8,186 nucleotides of DNA from an uncultured Oscillospiraceae bacterium (GCA_900549155.1 URNF01000094.1:1-8186), one strand, 5' to 3'; shown: positions 1-6,189, numbered from the stretch's first letter. The notes: generated by a model from the sequence alone, not told the origin. Numbers and translations are program-made.

Positions 1-414
1 CTTGCCCTGCGCGACCATGTTCCCGCCGACGAGCATGATCTGACGCCGGGGGCGCGCCGCTTTCGGGAAATCCTGCAGGTGCTGCATGCACACTGCGAGG
101 AGGACCTGTCGGTGGAGCAGTTAGCGGAGCTTTGCGGCTGTTCGGTCAGCAACATGAAGCGCATTTTCAGCCGCTATTCCGATCGCGGCGTGGCGAAATA
201 TTTTCTCACCATCAAAATTCAGCGTGCGATGCAGCTGCTGGATGCGGGCGTGCCCGCAGCAGAGGTGGCGCGGCGGCTGGGATTTGCGGAAACGGGCTAT
301 TTCCACACCGTGTTCCGCCGCGAGACGGGCATGACGCCCGGCACCTATCGCCATGCGCGCAAGAATGAACGCTATTTCATCCGACAAAACAAAGATGAAA
401 CGCCGCCTGTTTAA
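1..414 (+). CDS. AraC-family transcriptional regulator, C-terminal part (5' end outside window)
   Basis: The reading frame is open from the first base, so this is the C-terminal 137 residues of a longer protein; the GTG at 79 is an internal codon rather than a start. The visible part is a classical AraC/XylS DNA-binding domain. The first helix-turn-helix lies around visible residues 36-60 (LSVEQLAELCGCS then SNMKRIFSRY) and the second around 85-107 (AAEVARRLGFAETGYF). The family signature GMTPGTYR is at 110-117. AraC regulators usually carry an N-terminal ligand-binding or cupin domain, which is not visible, so effector and targets cannot be inferred. A polar tail of about 20 residues follows the domain. 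The stop codon lies in the loop of the terminator at 401-421. The downstream gene is convergent, so there is no operon partner on this side. Confidence 0.93.
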   Translation, partial: LALRDHVPADEHDLTPGARRFREILQVLHAHCEEDLSVEQLAELCGCSVSNMKRIFSRYSDRGVAKYFLTIKIQRAMQLLDAGVPAAEVARRLGFAETGYFHTVFRRETGMTPGTYRHARKNERYFIRQNKDETPPV

Positions 415-421
415 GGCGGCG
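401..421. terminator. Bidirectional intrinsic terminator between AraC regulator and rsmA
   Basis: A perfect 7-bp GC-rich stem (CGCCGCC at 401-407 with GGCGGCG at 415-421) has a 7-base loop containing the TAA stop of the AraC gene. On the plus strand it is followed by TTTGCATTTT, and on the minus strand by TTTCATCTTTGTTTT. It can therefore end both convergent transcripts; rsmA stops 9 bases away. Confidence 0.8.
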
Positions 422-429
422 TTTGCATT

Positions 430-1278
430 TTATGTGTAGGCATCCGCAAGGACGGCAAACTGCGCAAGGGTCAGCTGCTCGGCGCGCGCCGTCGGCGGGA
501 TGCCCGCCCTTTCGAGGGCGGCAAGATTTTCTTCCTTTGTGAAGCCTGCCGTGCAAAGTGCGTTTGCAAGCGCCTTGCGGCGCTGCCCGAACGCAGCGCG
601 GATGAGGGTGAAAAGCCGCTTTTCATCCCCGACGGCGACCGGCGGCGTTTTGCGCACGGCAAGGCGGATGACGGCACTGTCCACGTTCGGCGCGGGCAAA
701 AAGCTGCCGCGTGAGACGGCGAAAAGGCGCGTCGGCTCGGCATAATACTGCACCGCAAGGCTCACCGCGCCGCAGGCGCGCGTCCCCGGTGCGGCACACA
801 GCCGCTCAGCGGCTTCCTTTTGCACCATGACGGTGATGTCCTCGATCGGCAGATGGCTTTCGAGCAGCAGCATCAGGATCGGCGAGGTGATGTAATAGGG
901 GAGATTGGCGCAGATGTGCACCGGCATATCCCCAAACTGCTCTTTTATCAGCGCGTCGAGCGGGAGCTTCATGACGTCTCCCGAAACGATCGTGACGTTG
1001 TCAAAGTCCGCCAGGGTTTCCGCCAGCACGGGCGGCAGGCGGTCGTCAAGCTCGACGGCGACGACCTTTGCCGCACGCTTTGCCAGTTCTTTTGTCAGAA
1101 CGCCGACGCCGGGGCCGATTTCCAGGGAGGCACTTTGCCTGTCGACGCCGCACGCCTCTGCCATGCGTGGGCAGACGGCGGGGTTGATGAGAAAATTCTG
1201 CCCGAGCTTTTTGGAAAAATGAAAGCCGTGCCTTGTGAGCAGCGCTTTGATATAGGCAATATCGGTCAGCTCTGCCAT
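430..1278 (-). CDS. rsmA: 16S rRNA (adenine1518-N6/adenine1519-N6)-dimethyltransferase RsmA/KsgA
   Basis: A 282-residue protein of normal family length. The enzyme dimethylates two adjacent adenines in the helix 45 loop of 16S rRNA using S-adenosylmethionine, late in 30S assembly; its loss gives kasugamycin resistance. Visible hallmarks are the N-terminal LGQNFL (25-30), SAM motif I EIGPGVGVLT (53-62), the acidic residue of the next strand in VVAVELD (72-78), the catalytic motif NLPYYITSP (125-133), FLPAPNVDS (193-201) and FGQRRK (230-235). The frame stays open upstream to 1371, but that extension lies inside the preceding gene. The ATG at 1278 gives the usual MAELTDI-type N-terminus and has GGTGA 4 bases upstream. 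It is the second gene of a minus-strand pair, 4 bases after the stop of the carboxypeptidase-like gene, so translational coupling is likely. Confidence 0.97.
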   Translation of the reverse strand: MAELTDIAYIKALLTRHGFHFSKKLGQNFLINPAVCPRMAEACGVDRQSASLEIGPGVGVLTKELAKRAAKVVAVELDDRLPPVLAETLADFDNVTIVSGDVMKLPLDALIKEQFGDMPVHICANLPYYITSPILMLLLESHLPIEDITVMVQKEAAERLCAAPGTRACGAVSLAVQYYAEPTRLFAVSRGSFLPAPNVDSAVIRLAVRKTPPVAVGDEKRLFTLIRAAFGQRRKALANALCTAGFTKEENLAALERAGIPPTARAEQLTLAQFAVLADAYT

Positions 1279-1282
1279 GCCG

Positions 1283-1287
1283 TCACC
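1283..1287 (-). promoter_or_regulatory. rsmA ribosome binding site overlapping the upstream stop codon
   Basis: On the minus strand the sequence GGTGA includes the TGA stop (1285-1283) of the carboxypeptidase-like gene and lies 4 bases before the rsmA ATG. It is a short, weak site, which suits reinitiation by ribosomes finishing the upstream gene. Confidence 0.55.
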
Positions 1288-2638
1288 GTTTCTTTCCGAC
1301 GCGCCGCCGATGCCGCCGCGCATCAAGCACCGCATAGACGACATAGCCGATAATGAGCGCCAGCAGCACACAGAAGATCAGCCAGAACCACACCGAGGTG
1401 AACACACTGCCGACGCCGGACAGGGCGGCAAGCAGCGCGTTTTTCTGCATGCTCTCCGCTGCGACGAGGTCGATCTCGCCGATCTTTTCGTCCACGTTGA
1501 CGATAAGCTCCACCTTGCCGCAGACAGTGCCCTTTTCGATGGGTGCTGTCAGCTCGTTTTGCGTCAGCGTCACCTTTTTGATGACGGTTTCCGCCTCAAC
1601 GGTGCTCGGCACAACGGTGGAGAAGCCCTTTGCGGGAACGAGGTTCACCGACTGTCTGCCCCACACATGGCGCACCTTGACGCTGCCGAGGATCTCGCTG
1701 TCGGTGAGCAGCGTTTTGTAAGTAAAGTTGCGGAATGCCCAGCGGAACAGCGCCATGCTGTCGAGATAGTGCAGCCCGACCTGTCCGTTTTCGCCCTTGG
1801 TGGGACAGCCGAGCACGATCACCATATAGTCATAGCCGCTGTCGGACGCGACCGACGCCAGCCCCCAGCCCTCATGCTCGGAAAGTCCCGTTCTGCCGAA
1901 TTTCAGCGGGGTATAGCGGAAGGTGCTGGACGCGCGCAGCATGTCGAGACGGTTGACGATGGTATAGCCGCGCCCGCCGGACAGGAGCTTCACACTGTAT
2001 TGCACCTGGGAGCAGATCTCGGAAAATGCGGGATACTGCATGGCATAGCGCATGATGCGGTAGAGATCCCGCACGGTGGTATACTGGCTCAGGGAGTCAA
2101 GCCCCGTGACGTTGGCAAAATGCGTTTTTTCGCAGCCGATCTCCTTTGCCAGATCGTTCATGCCCGCGACAAATTCTTCCACGCTGCCGGAAACGGTCGC
2201 TGCCAGCGTGATCGCCGCGTCGCTTGCCGTCTGGATCATGGAAACGGTCAGAAGGTCGCGCAGCGACCACTGCTCGCCGTATTCCATGCCTGCCGCCGTG
2301 ACGCCCGTCCCGGCGACATAGGTGTTGAAAAGGTCGAGGGTGTAGGTACCGCCGACGGTGTTCATGTCAAGATTTTTTTCCTTCACCTGCTTCAAGGTGT
2401 ATGCGCCCGCCATCAGACGCACCAAAGCCGCCGGCGCATGCACCGCGTCGGCGTCCTTTTCAAAAATGAACGTGTCCTCTTCGGCATTGCCGCCGAGAAA
2501 CACCACCGCCGCCGCACGGGCGTTCAGCTGCACGTCCTCGGGCAGCGTGTATGCCGCCGCAGGGGACGCAAATCCCACCGCCAGCGCGCACAGGAGCGTC
2601 AGCACCGTGAGGATCGAAAAAATTTTCTTCAAAACCAT
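1283..2638 (-). CDS. Membrane-anchored D-alanyl-D-alanine carboxypeptidase-family protein, probable pseudoenzyme (catalytic Ser/Lys missing)
   Basis: A 451-residue protein with low-molecular-weight penicillin-binding protein (peptidase S11) architecture: signal peptide with cleavage predicted after PAAA (residue 29), peptidase domain about 30-300, a PBP5_C-like beta region about 303-395, a transmembrane segment about 416-438 and a basic tail. Active family members trim the terminal D-Ala from peptidoglycan stem peptides. Alignment by eye to the PBP5/DacA pattern shows the catalytic tetrad SxxK replaced by A71-L-V-R74, the SxN motif by T137-A-S139 and KTG by R249-T-G. Family context such as NVTGLD and the GWGLASVA stretch after the third motif is kept, so the alignment is secure and the frame is intact. 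A peptidoglycan-binding, regulatory or scaffold role is inferred. The start is ATG 2638 because GGTGA (2649-2645) is 6 bases upstream; the in-frame TTG at 2644 would directly abut that site. It is first in a pair with rsmA. Confidence 0.9.
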   Translation of the reverse strand: MVLKKIFSILTVLTLLCALAVGFASPAAAYTLPEDVQLNARAAAVVFLGGNAEEDTFIFEKDADAVHAPAALVRLMAGAYTLKQVKEKNLDMNTVGGTYTLDLFNTYVAGTGVTAAGMEYGEQWSLRDLLTVSMIQTASDAAITLAATVSGSVEEFVAGMNDLAKEIGCEKTHFANVTGLDSLSQYTTVRDLYRIMRYAMQYPAFSEICSQVQYSVKLLSGGRGYTIVNRLDMLRASSTFRYTPLKFGRTGLSEHEGWGLASVASDSGYDYMVIVLGCPTKGENGQVGLHYLDSMALFRWAFRNFTYKTLLTDSEILGSVKVRHVWGRQSVNLVPAKGFSTVVPSTVEAETVIKKVTLTQNELTAPIEKGTVCGKVELIVNVDEKIGEIDLVAAESMQKNALLAALSGVGSVFTSVWFWLIFCVLLALIIGYVVYAVLDARRHRRRVGKKR

Positions 2639-2653
2639 AGACAATCACCGTAT

Positions 2654-2684
2654 AAGTATAGTATGATTTTAGAATACCATACTT
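2654..2684. promoter_or_regulatory. Inverted repeat in the divergent promoter region (possible operator)
   Basis: The arms at 2654-2665 (AAGTATAGTATG) and 2673-2684 (AATACCATACTT) are complementary at 10 of 12 positions around a 7-base AT-rich centre. The right arm overlaps the candidate -10 of the minus-strand gene. There is no T-run after either arm, so a dimeric repressor or activator site fits better than a terminator. The binding protein is unknown. Confidence 0.35.
2671..2679 (-). promoter_or_regulatory. Candidate extended -10 promoter for the carboxypeptidase-like gene
   Basis: On the minus strand TGGTATTCT contains a TGn extension and the -10 hexamer TATTCT (2676-2671). It would start transcription about 25 bases before the ATG at 2638. 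A -35 match at suitable spacing (GTGCAT, 17-base spacer) is weak, as is common for extended -10 promoters. The divergent gene must also start in this AT-rich stretch; TTGCAT (2686-2691) with TATTTT (2708-2713) is its best but poor candidate. Confidence 0.35.
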
Positions 2685-2733
2685 CTTGCATTTATGCACG
2701 CTTTTTTTATTTTATTTTTCGGAGGCAGCGTTC

Positions 2734-3441
2734 ATGGTGTACATAACCGGCGACACGCACGGCGATCTCTCCCGTTTTGAGACCGCGGCGGCAAAAAAAC
2801 TGAAAAAGGGAGACACGCTCATCGTCCTCGGCGATTTCGGCTTTGTGTGGGATGGCAGTGCAGCGGAGAAAAAGCGGCTGCAAAAGCTCGGAAAGAAAAA
2901 ATATACCGTCGCGTTTTTGGACGGCAGGCACGAAAACTATGATCTGCTCGCCGCCTATCCCGAAAGTGACTGGAACGGCGGACGGGTGCAGACGATCGTC
3001 GGGAACATTGTGCATCTGCTGCGCGGCGAGATCTATACGATTGAGGGCAAAACGTTTCTCACGATCGGCGGCGGGGAAAGCCCCGATCACGACATTCGCA
3101 TGCATGCGGGCACGTTTTTCGAACAGGAAATGCCGACGGCGGCGGATATGGAAAATGCCATGACACACCTGCGGGCGGCGGACAACACGGTGGATTATAT
3201 CCTGACGCACGAGCCGTCCGGCAAGGCAAACGGCTATTTTTCGCTCGGCACGCCGACGAGCGGGATCAACCTGCTGTTCAATCCTCTGGAAGAAACGGTG
3301 AACTTCACCCGCTGGTATTTCGGCTGCCTGCACCTTGACCGTGCCATGAGCAACCGCCACCGCGCGGTGTTTGAGGACATCGTGCCGGTCGAGGAGCTTT
3401 GGAAAGCACGAAACGGCAAGCACGTCCGCAAAAAGAAATAG
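2734..3441 (+). CDS. Calcineurin-like metallophosphoesterase family protein with altered metal-site motifs
   Basis: A 235-residue cytoplasmic protein without signal peptide or membrane segment. The phosphoesterase signature is recognisable in order: DTH (Asp7, His9), GDFG (Asp34), GRHEN (64-68), THE (His159) and FGCLH (196-200). In the canonical fold these positions bind two divalent metals and hydrolyse phosphomono- or diesters. Two conserved residues are changed: the Asn of GNHE is Arg65, and the first His of GHxH is Cys198. In Mre11-type enzymes both corresponding residues bind the second metal, so activity may be reduced, altered or lost. Overall layout resembles small uncharacterised Firmicute phosphoesterases, so the substrate cannot be named. 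Start ATG 2734 is chosen because GGAGG (2721-2725) lies 8 bases upstream; an in-frame TTG at 2686 lacks a site. The gene is divergent from the carboxypeptidase-like gene and followed by its own terminator. Confidence 0.88.
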   Translation: MVYITGDTHGDLSRFETAAAKKLKKGDTLIVLGDFGFVWDGSAAEKKRLQKLGKKKYTVAFLDGRHENYDLLAAYPESDWNGGRVQTIVGNIVHLLRGEIYTIEGKTFLTIGGGESPDHDIRMHAGTFFEQEMPTAADMENAMTHLRAADNTVDYILTHEPSGKANGYFSLGTPTSGINLLFNPLEETVNFTRWYFGCLHLDRAMSNRHRAVFEDIVPVEELWKARNGKHVRKKK

Positions 3442-3447
3442 TCCGAT

Positions 3448-3479
3448 AAAAAGACAGCAAAAAAAATGCTGTCTTTTTT
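3448..3479 (+). terminator. Intrinsic terminator after the metallophosphoesterase gene
   Basis: A 12-bp perfect stem (3448-3459 with 3467-3478; core GACAGCA/TGCTGTC) with an A-rich 7-base loop begins 7 bases after the stop codon and ends in a T-run. It separates this gene from the following acyltransferase operon. The A-run on the 5' side means it could also work in reverse, although no minus-strand gene ends here. Confidence 0.9.
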
Positions 3480-3485
3480 ATTTTG

Positions 3486-3512
3486 TGTCACCTTTTTTGC
3501 CGCCGATGCGTC
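3486..3512 (+). promoter_or_regulatory. Candidate ECF-type promoter of the acyltransferase-sigma operon
   Basis: TGTCAC (3486-3491) matches 4 of 6 positions of the TGAAAC -35 element used by Bacillus extracytoplasmic-function sigma factors and is followed by a T-run. After a 17-base spacer comes CGTC (3509-3512), matching their -10 core. It would start transcription about 30 bases before the first gene. It overlaps a housekeeping-like -10, and the assignment rests on consensus memory only. Confidence 0.35.
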
Positions 3513-3518
3513 TATACT
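3513..3518 (+). promoter_or_regulatory. Candidate housekeeping -10 (TATACT) upstream of the MBOAT gene
   Basis: TATACT matches the SigA -10 at 5 of 6 positions and lies 35 bases before the GTG start, downstream of the previous terminator. No good -35 lies at 16-18 bases (ACCTTT at 17), so if real it is weak or activator-dependent. It overlaps the candidate ECF -10, so the two could compete. Confidence 0.35.
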
Positions 3519-3533
3519 ATGTAACACATCGGG

Positions 3534-3541
3534 AAAGGGGG
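3534..3541 (+). promoter_or_regulatory. Ribosome binding site deciding the MBOAT start
   Basis: AAAGGGGG runs directly into an in-frame ATG at 3542, too close for good initiation, and lies 6 bases before an in-frame GTG at 3548. The spacing therefore favours the GTG. Confidence 0.6.
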
Positions 3542-3547
3542 ATGCCT

Positions 3548-4918
3548 GTGGTCTTCAGCAGTCTGCCGTTTGTTTTGCTTTTCATGCCGCTGTTTTTCGG
3601 CTGCTATTTTCTTGTGCCGAAACGGCTGAAAAATTTTGTGCTGCTGGTCGGCAGCCTTGCTTTCTATTTCGTCGGGACGATCGACACCCCCTATCATTTT
3701 ATCCTGTTCATCGGCAGCATTCTGATGGATTGGACTGCGGGCATCGGCATCGAAAAATACCCCCGCCGCAAAAGGCTTTTGCTCATTTTGAGCATCACGC
3801 TCCATTTGCTGTATCTCTGCACCTTCAAATATGCCGATTTCCTCTTGGGCGAGCTCGGTGTTTCGGCTGTCGGCATCGCGCTGCCGATCGGCATCTCGTT
3901 TTATACCTTTCAGGGGATCTCCTATATCGCCGACGTGTATCGGGGAAAGATCAAAAGCGAGAAAAGCCTGCTCGATTTCGCGGTGTATATCGCCATGTTT
4001 CCGCAGCTCATCGCCGGACCGATCGTCACCTATGAGGCGGTTGCGGACAGACTGCGCGATCGGCGCGTCGACCGCAGGGGCGTTTTGCACGGGCTGGCGG
4101 TGTTTGTTTTCGGGCTGGGGCTGAAGGTGCTGCTTGCCAATCCCGTCGGCAAGCTGTGGTCACAGGCGTGTGCCATCGGCTTTGAAAGCCTGTCGACGCC
4201 GCTTGCGTGGATGGCGGTTCTTGCCTTTTCGTTCCAGATCTATTTTGATTTTTTCGGCTATTCGCTGATGGCGATGGGACTCGGCGAAATGCTCGGCTTC
4301 CGTCTGCCCGCCAATTTCGACCACCCGTACACCAGCTGCTCCATGACGGAATTCTGGCGGCGGTGGCACATCACCCTCGGCAGCTGGTTTCGGGAATATG
4401 TGTATATCCCGCTCGGCGGCAACCGCAGGGGCAAATGCCGCACGGTGCTGAACCTGCTTATCGTCTGGCTTTTGACGGGCATGTGGCACGGCGCGGGGTA
4501 TACCTATCTTCTGTGGGGCCTTTCGCTGTTTTTCCTCATTTTCTGTGAGAAGTTTTTCATAGGCGGCTTTTTGCAGCGTCACCGCGCCGTCGGGCATCTC
4601 TATATGCTGCTGCTCATTCCGCTCACATGGGCGGTGTTTGCCGCAGAGGATGTGTCGCAACTCGGCGTTCTGTTTTCGCGGCTTTTTCCGCTTTTCGGGC
4701 AGGAGACGCTGTATCCGCACGACTGGCTCAAATATCTTACGCAATATGCACCGTTTCTTGCGGCGGGCGCGCTGCTGTCCGTCAAATTTCCCTATCGCCT
4801 GCTCAAACGCATCAAAAATAAGGCGATCATCGCGTTGCTGCTTTCTGCCGTGGCGGCGGGCAGCCTTTACTGTATGTATCGCGGGTTTGACGATCCGTTT
4901 TTATATTTCCGATTTTGA
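3548..4918 (+). CDS. MBOAT-family O-acyltransferase (AlgI/PatA/DltB-like)
   Basis: A 456-residue, very hydrophobic polytopic membrane protein. Family landmarks are the N-terminal MVFSSLPF, LPIGISFYTFQGISYIAD (112-129), FPQLIAGPI (151-159), DFFGYSLMAMGLGEMLGF (234-251), FWRRWHITLGSWF with His274, YIPLGGNRRG (286-295), and TGMWHGAGYTYLLWG with His314, the invariant MBOAT histidine. Such proteins move an acyl group, usually acetyl, across the membrane for O-acylation of an extracytoplasmic polymer (alginate for AlgI, peptidoglycan for PatA, teichoic acid D-alanyl for DltB). The polymer here is not determined. GTG 3548 is preferred over ATG 3542 because of ribosome-site spacing and because it yields the typical family N-terminus. 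It is the first gene of a four-gene unit; the SGNH partner begins 12 bases after the stop, matching the usual pairing of MBOAT with an extracytoplasmic SGNH transferase. Confidence 0.95.
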   Translation: MVFSSLPFVLLFMPLFFGCYFLVPKRLKNFVLLVGSLAFYFVGTIDTPYHFILFIGSILMDWTAGIGIEKYPRRKRLLLILSITLHLLYLCTFKYADFLLGELGVSAVGIALPIGISFYTFQGISYIADVYRGKIKSEKSLLDFAVYIAMFPQLIAGPIVTYEAVADRLRDRRVDRRGVLHGLAVFVFGLGLKVLLANPVGKLWSQACAIGFESLSTPLAWMAVLAFSFQIYFDFFGYSLMAMGLGEMLGFRLPANFDHPYTSCSMTEFWRRWHITLGSWFREYVYIPLGGNRRGKCRTVLNLLIVWLLTGMWHGAGYTYLLWGLSLFFLIFCEKFFIGGFLQRHRAVGHLYMLLLIPLTWAVFAAEDVSQLGVLFSRLFPLFGQETLYPHDWLKYLTQYAPFLAAGALLSVKFPYRLLKRIKNKAIIALLLSAVAAGSLYCMYRGFDDPFLYFRF

Positions 4919-4930
4919 GAGGTGTCGAAC

Positions 4931-5704
4931 ATGAAAAAAGAAAATCTCGCCACGCTGTCGATCCTGTGCGTGATGTGCATCGCGGTCATGATCTTTGCCG
5001 CCTGCGGCAGGACCGACAGCGGCACGCAGACCACGGTGACAACGACCACTGCGACAACGCCGGTGACGGCAACGACGACCGCAACAACGGCAGCGACGAC
5101 GAAAAAAAGCGGAACCGCCGTCTCGCTTGCGGATGCGCTGTTCATCGGCGATTCGCGAACGGTGGGCATCATGGAATATGCCGGCATACAGGATGCCGAT
5201 TTCTTCTGCAATGTCGGCATGAGCGTGTTCAGTGCGCAAAAGGTGCGCGTTTCGGTAAAGTCAGTGGGAAAGGTCACGCTAAAAGAGTTGCTGTCGCACA
5301 AAAAATATGGTAGAATTTATATCATGCTCGGCATCAACGAGCTGGGATACGGGGAAAAGAGCATTCTGAACAAATACGGGGCGCTTGTGGATTTCATAAA
5401 GGAGCAGCAGCCCGATGCGACCGTCTGCATCGAGGCAAATCTGCATGTCTCCCAAAAGCGCAGCGAGGGCAGCAAAAGCATCAACAATCCGTCGCTTGAC
5501 CGCCTCAACACCGCACTTTCTGCATTTGCAAAGGAGCGGGGGCTTTTGTATCTGGATGCCAACACCGTGTTCGACGACGAAAACGGCAGCCTTCCCGCAG
5601 ACAAGACCTCTGACGGCGTGCATCTGTATGCCAAGTATTATGCACGGTGGGGCGAATGGATCGCCGGGGAGACTGCGCGGCTGATGAAGGAGGGGCGCGC
5701 TTGA
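4931..5704 (+). CDS. SGNH/GDSL-type hydrolase or acyltransferase lipoprotein
   Basis: A 257-residue secreted lipoprotein. The signal sequence ends in the lipobox FAAC (Cys25). It is followed by a Thr-rich linker (17 of the 27 residues 31-57 are Thr) that holds the domain away from the membrane. The SGNH domain has all four blocks: GDSRTVG with nucleophile Ser75, Gly96 in NVGMS, GIN with Asn136, and DGVH with Asp228 and His231. Activity is therefore likely intact. Family members are esterases or O-acetyltransferases acting on glycans; paired with an MBOAT protein, it is probably the extracytoplasmic partner that places acetyl on (or removes it from) a wall polymer, as PatB or AlgX/AlgJ do. ATG 4931 is chosen because AGGTG (4920-4924) is 6 bases upstream; a GTG at 4922 lies within that site. 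Its TGA overlaps the TTG start of the sigma gene. Confidence 0.92.
   Translation: MKKENLATLSILCVMCIAVMIFAACGRTDSGTQTTVTTTTATTPVTATTTATTAATTKKSGTAVSLADALFIGDSRTVGIMEYAGIQDADFFCNVGMSVFSAQKVRVSVKSVGKVTLKELLSHKKYGRIYIMLGINELGYGEKSILNKYGALVDFIKEQQPDATVCIEANLHVSQKRSEGSKSINNPSLDRLNTALSAFAKERGLLYLDANTVFDDENGSLPADKTSDGVHLYAKYYARWGEWIAGETARLMKEGRA
5021..5101 (+). repeat. Low-complexity Thr-codon tract encoding the lipoprotein linker
   Basis: The tract consists mostly of ACN threonine codons (ACC, ACG, ACA, ACT mixed) with Ala, Pro and Val codons between them. Mixed codons suggest selection on the protein rather than recent slippage, although length polymorphism between strains is plausible. Thr-rich linkers of this kind are common in surface proteins of ruminococcal Clostridia. 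Confidence 0.75.
5288..5316 (+). promoter_or_regulatory. Possible internal SigA promoter within the SGNH gene
   Basis: TTGCTG (5288-5293), a 17-base spacer ending in TGG, and TAGAAT (5311-5316) make a good housekeeping promoter with an extended -10, lying inside coding sequence. If active, it would give basal transcription of the sigma/anti-sigma genes about 380 bases downstream, independently of the operon promoter. Part of the match comes from AT-rich codons for KKYGRIY, so chance is possible. Confidence 0.4.
5687..5693 (+). promoter_or_regulatory. Strong ribosome binding site fixing the TTG start of the sigma gene
   Basis: AAGGAGG lies 7 bases before TTG 5701, inside the end of the SGNH gene. 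It is the only strong site near the sigma N-terminus and places translation start at the TTGA overlap. Confidence 0.85.
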
Positions 5705-6189
5705 TCGATAAGGATGCCTTCTGCGCGCAGATACGGCGCTGTGAGCGGGCAATGTATGCGCTGGCGTTTTCGCTCACCCGCAATGATGCGGATGCCGCCG
5801 ACGTGATTGGGGAAGCAATCTGCCGTGCCTATAAAAACTGCGGCACGCTCCGAGACGAAAAGGCGTTCAAGGCATGGGTCTTGCAGATCGTGCATCACAC
5901 CGCCGTGGAGTACATCCGCAAAAATGCACACACTCTGCCGATAGAGGACGCAGATGCCGTCGGTATGGACGGCGGGAGCGGCATCGACACGGCGGTGTCG
6001 CTCCGCATGGCGGTGGAGCGCTTAAAGCAGCCGTATCGCACGGCGATCGTTTTGTATTACTATGAGGATATGTCGGTCGCGGAGATCGCAAGGATCACGA
6101 AAACATCGACCGCCGCCGTGAAAAAGCAGCTGTCGCGCGCAAGAGAACAGCTGCGGGAGAGCTTGAAGGAGGATTTCAGAGATGCGTGA
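5701..6189 (+). CDS. ECF sigma factor, SigV-like
   Basis: A 162-residue group IV sigma factor with only regions 2 and 4. Region 2 spans about 16-76 (AMYALAFSLTRNDADAADV, then FKAWVLQIVHHTAVEYIRKN). A short linker with LPIEDADA follows, then region 4 at about 101-154 (AVERLKQPYRTAIVLYYYE, helix-turn-helix MSVAEIARITKTSTAAVKKQ, then LSRAREQL). It directs RNA polymerase to a small regulon when freed from its membrane anti-sigma. Length and the RsiV-like partner point to the SigV/ECF30 group. TTG 5701 is chosen for the AAGGAGG 7 bases upstream; longer in-frame versions back to 5647 would overlap the SGNH gene. The start overlaps the SGNH stop (TTGA), and the end overlaps the anti-sigma start by 8 bases. 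It is presumably autoregulated with the operon. Confidence 0.93.
   Translation: MIDKDAFCAQIRRCERAMYALAFSLTRNDADAADVIGEAICRAYKNCGTLRDEKAFKAWVLQIVHHTAVEYIRKNAHTLPIEDADAVGMDGGSGIDTAVSLRMAVERLKQPYRTAIVLYYYEDMSVAEIARITKTSTAAVKKQLSRAREQLRESLKEDFRDA

Noticed and set aside
820..1353. Plus-strand open frame opposite rsmA
   Set aside because: Antisense shadow of a fully recognisable gene with no ribosome site or family motif.
1277..2746. Long plus-strand open frame of 489 codons opposite the carboxypeptidase-like gene
   Set aside because: It is antisense to a gene with a full family architecture, His/Arg-rich in composition, lacks a good ribosome site and matches no known family; it is a shadow of GC-rich coding sequence.
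3371..3541. Longer N-terminus for the MBOAT protein from 3371
   Set aside because: The extension overlaps the phosphoesterase gene, reads through the terminator at 3448-3479 and gives a polar non-family N-terminus; GTG 3548 has a suitably spaced ribosome site and the usual MVFSS start.
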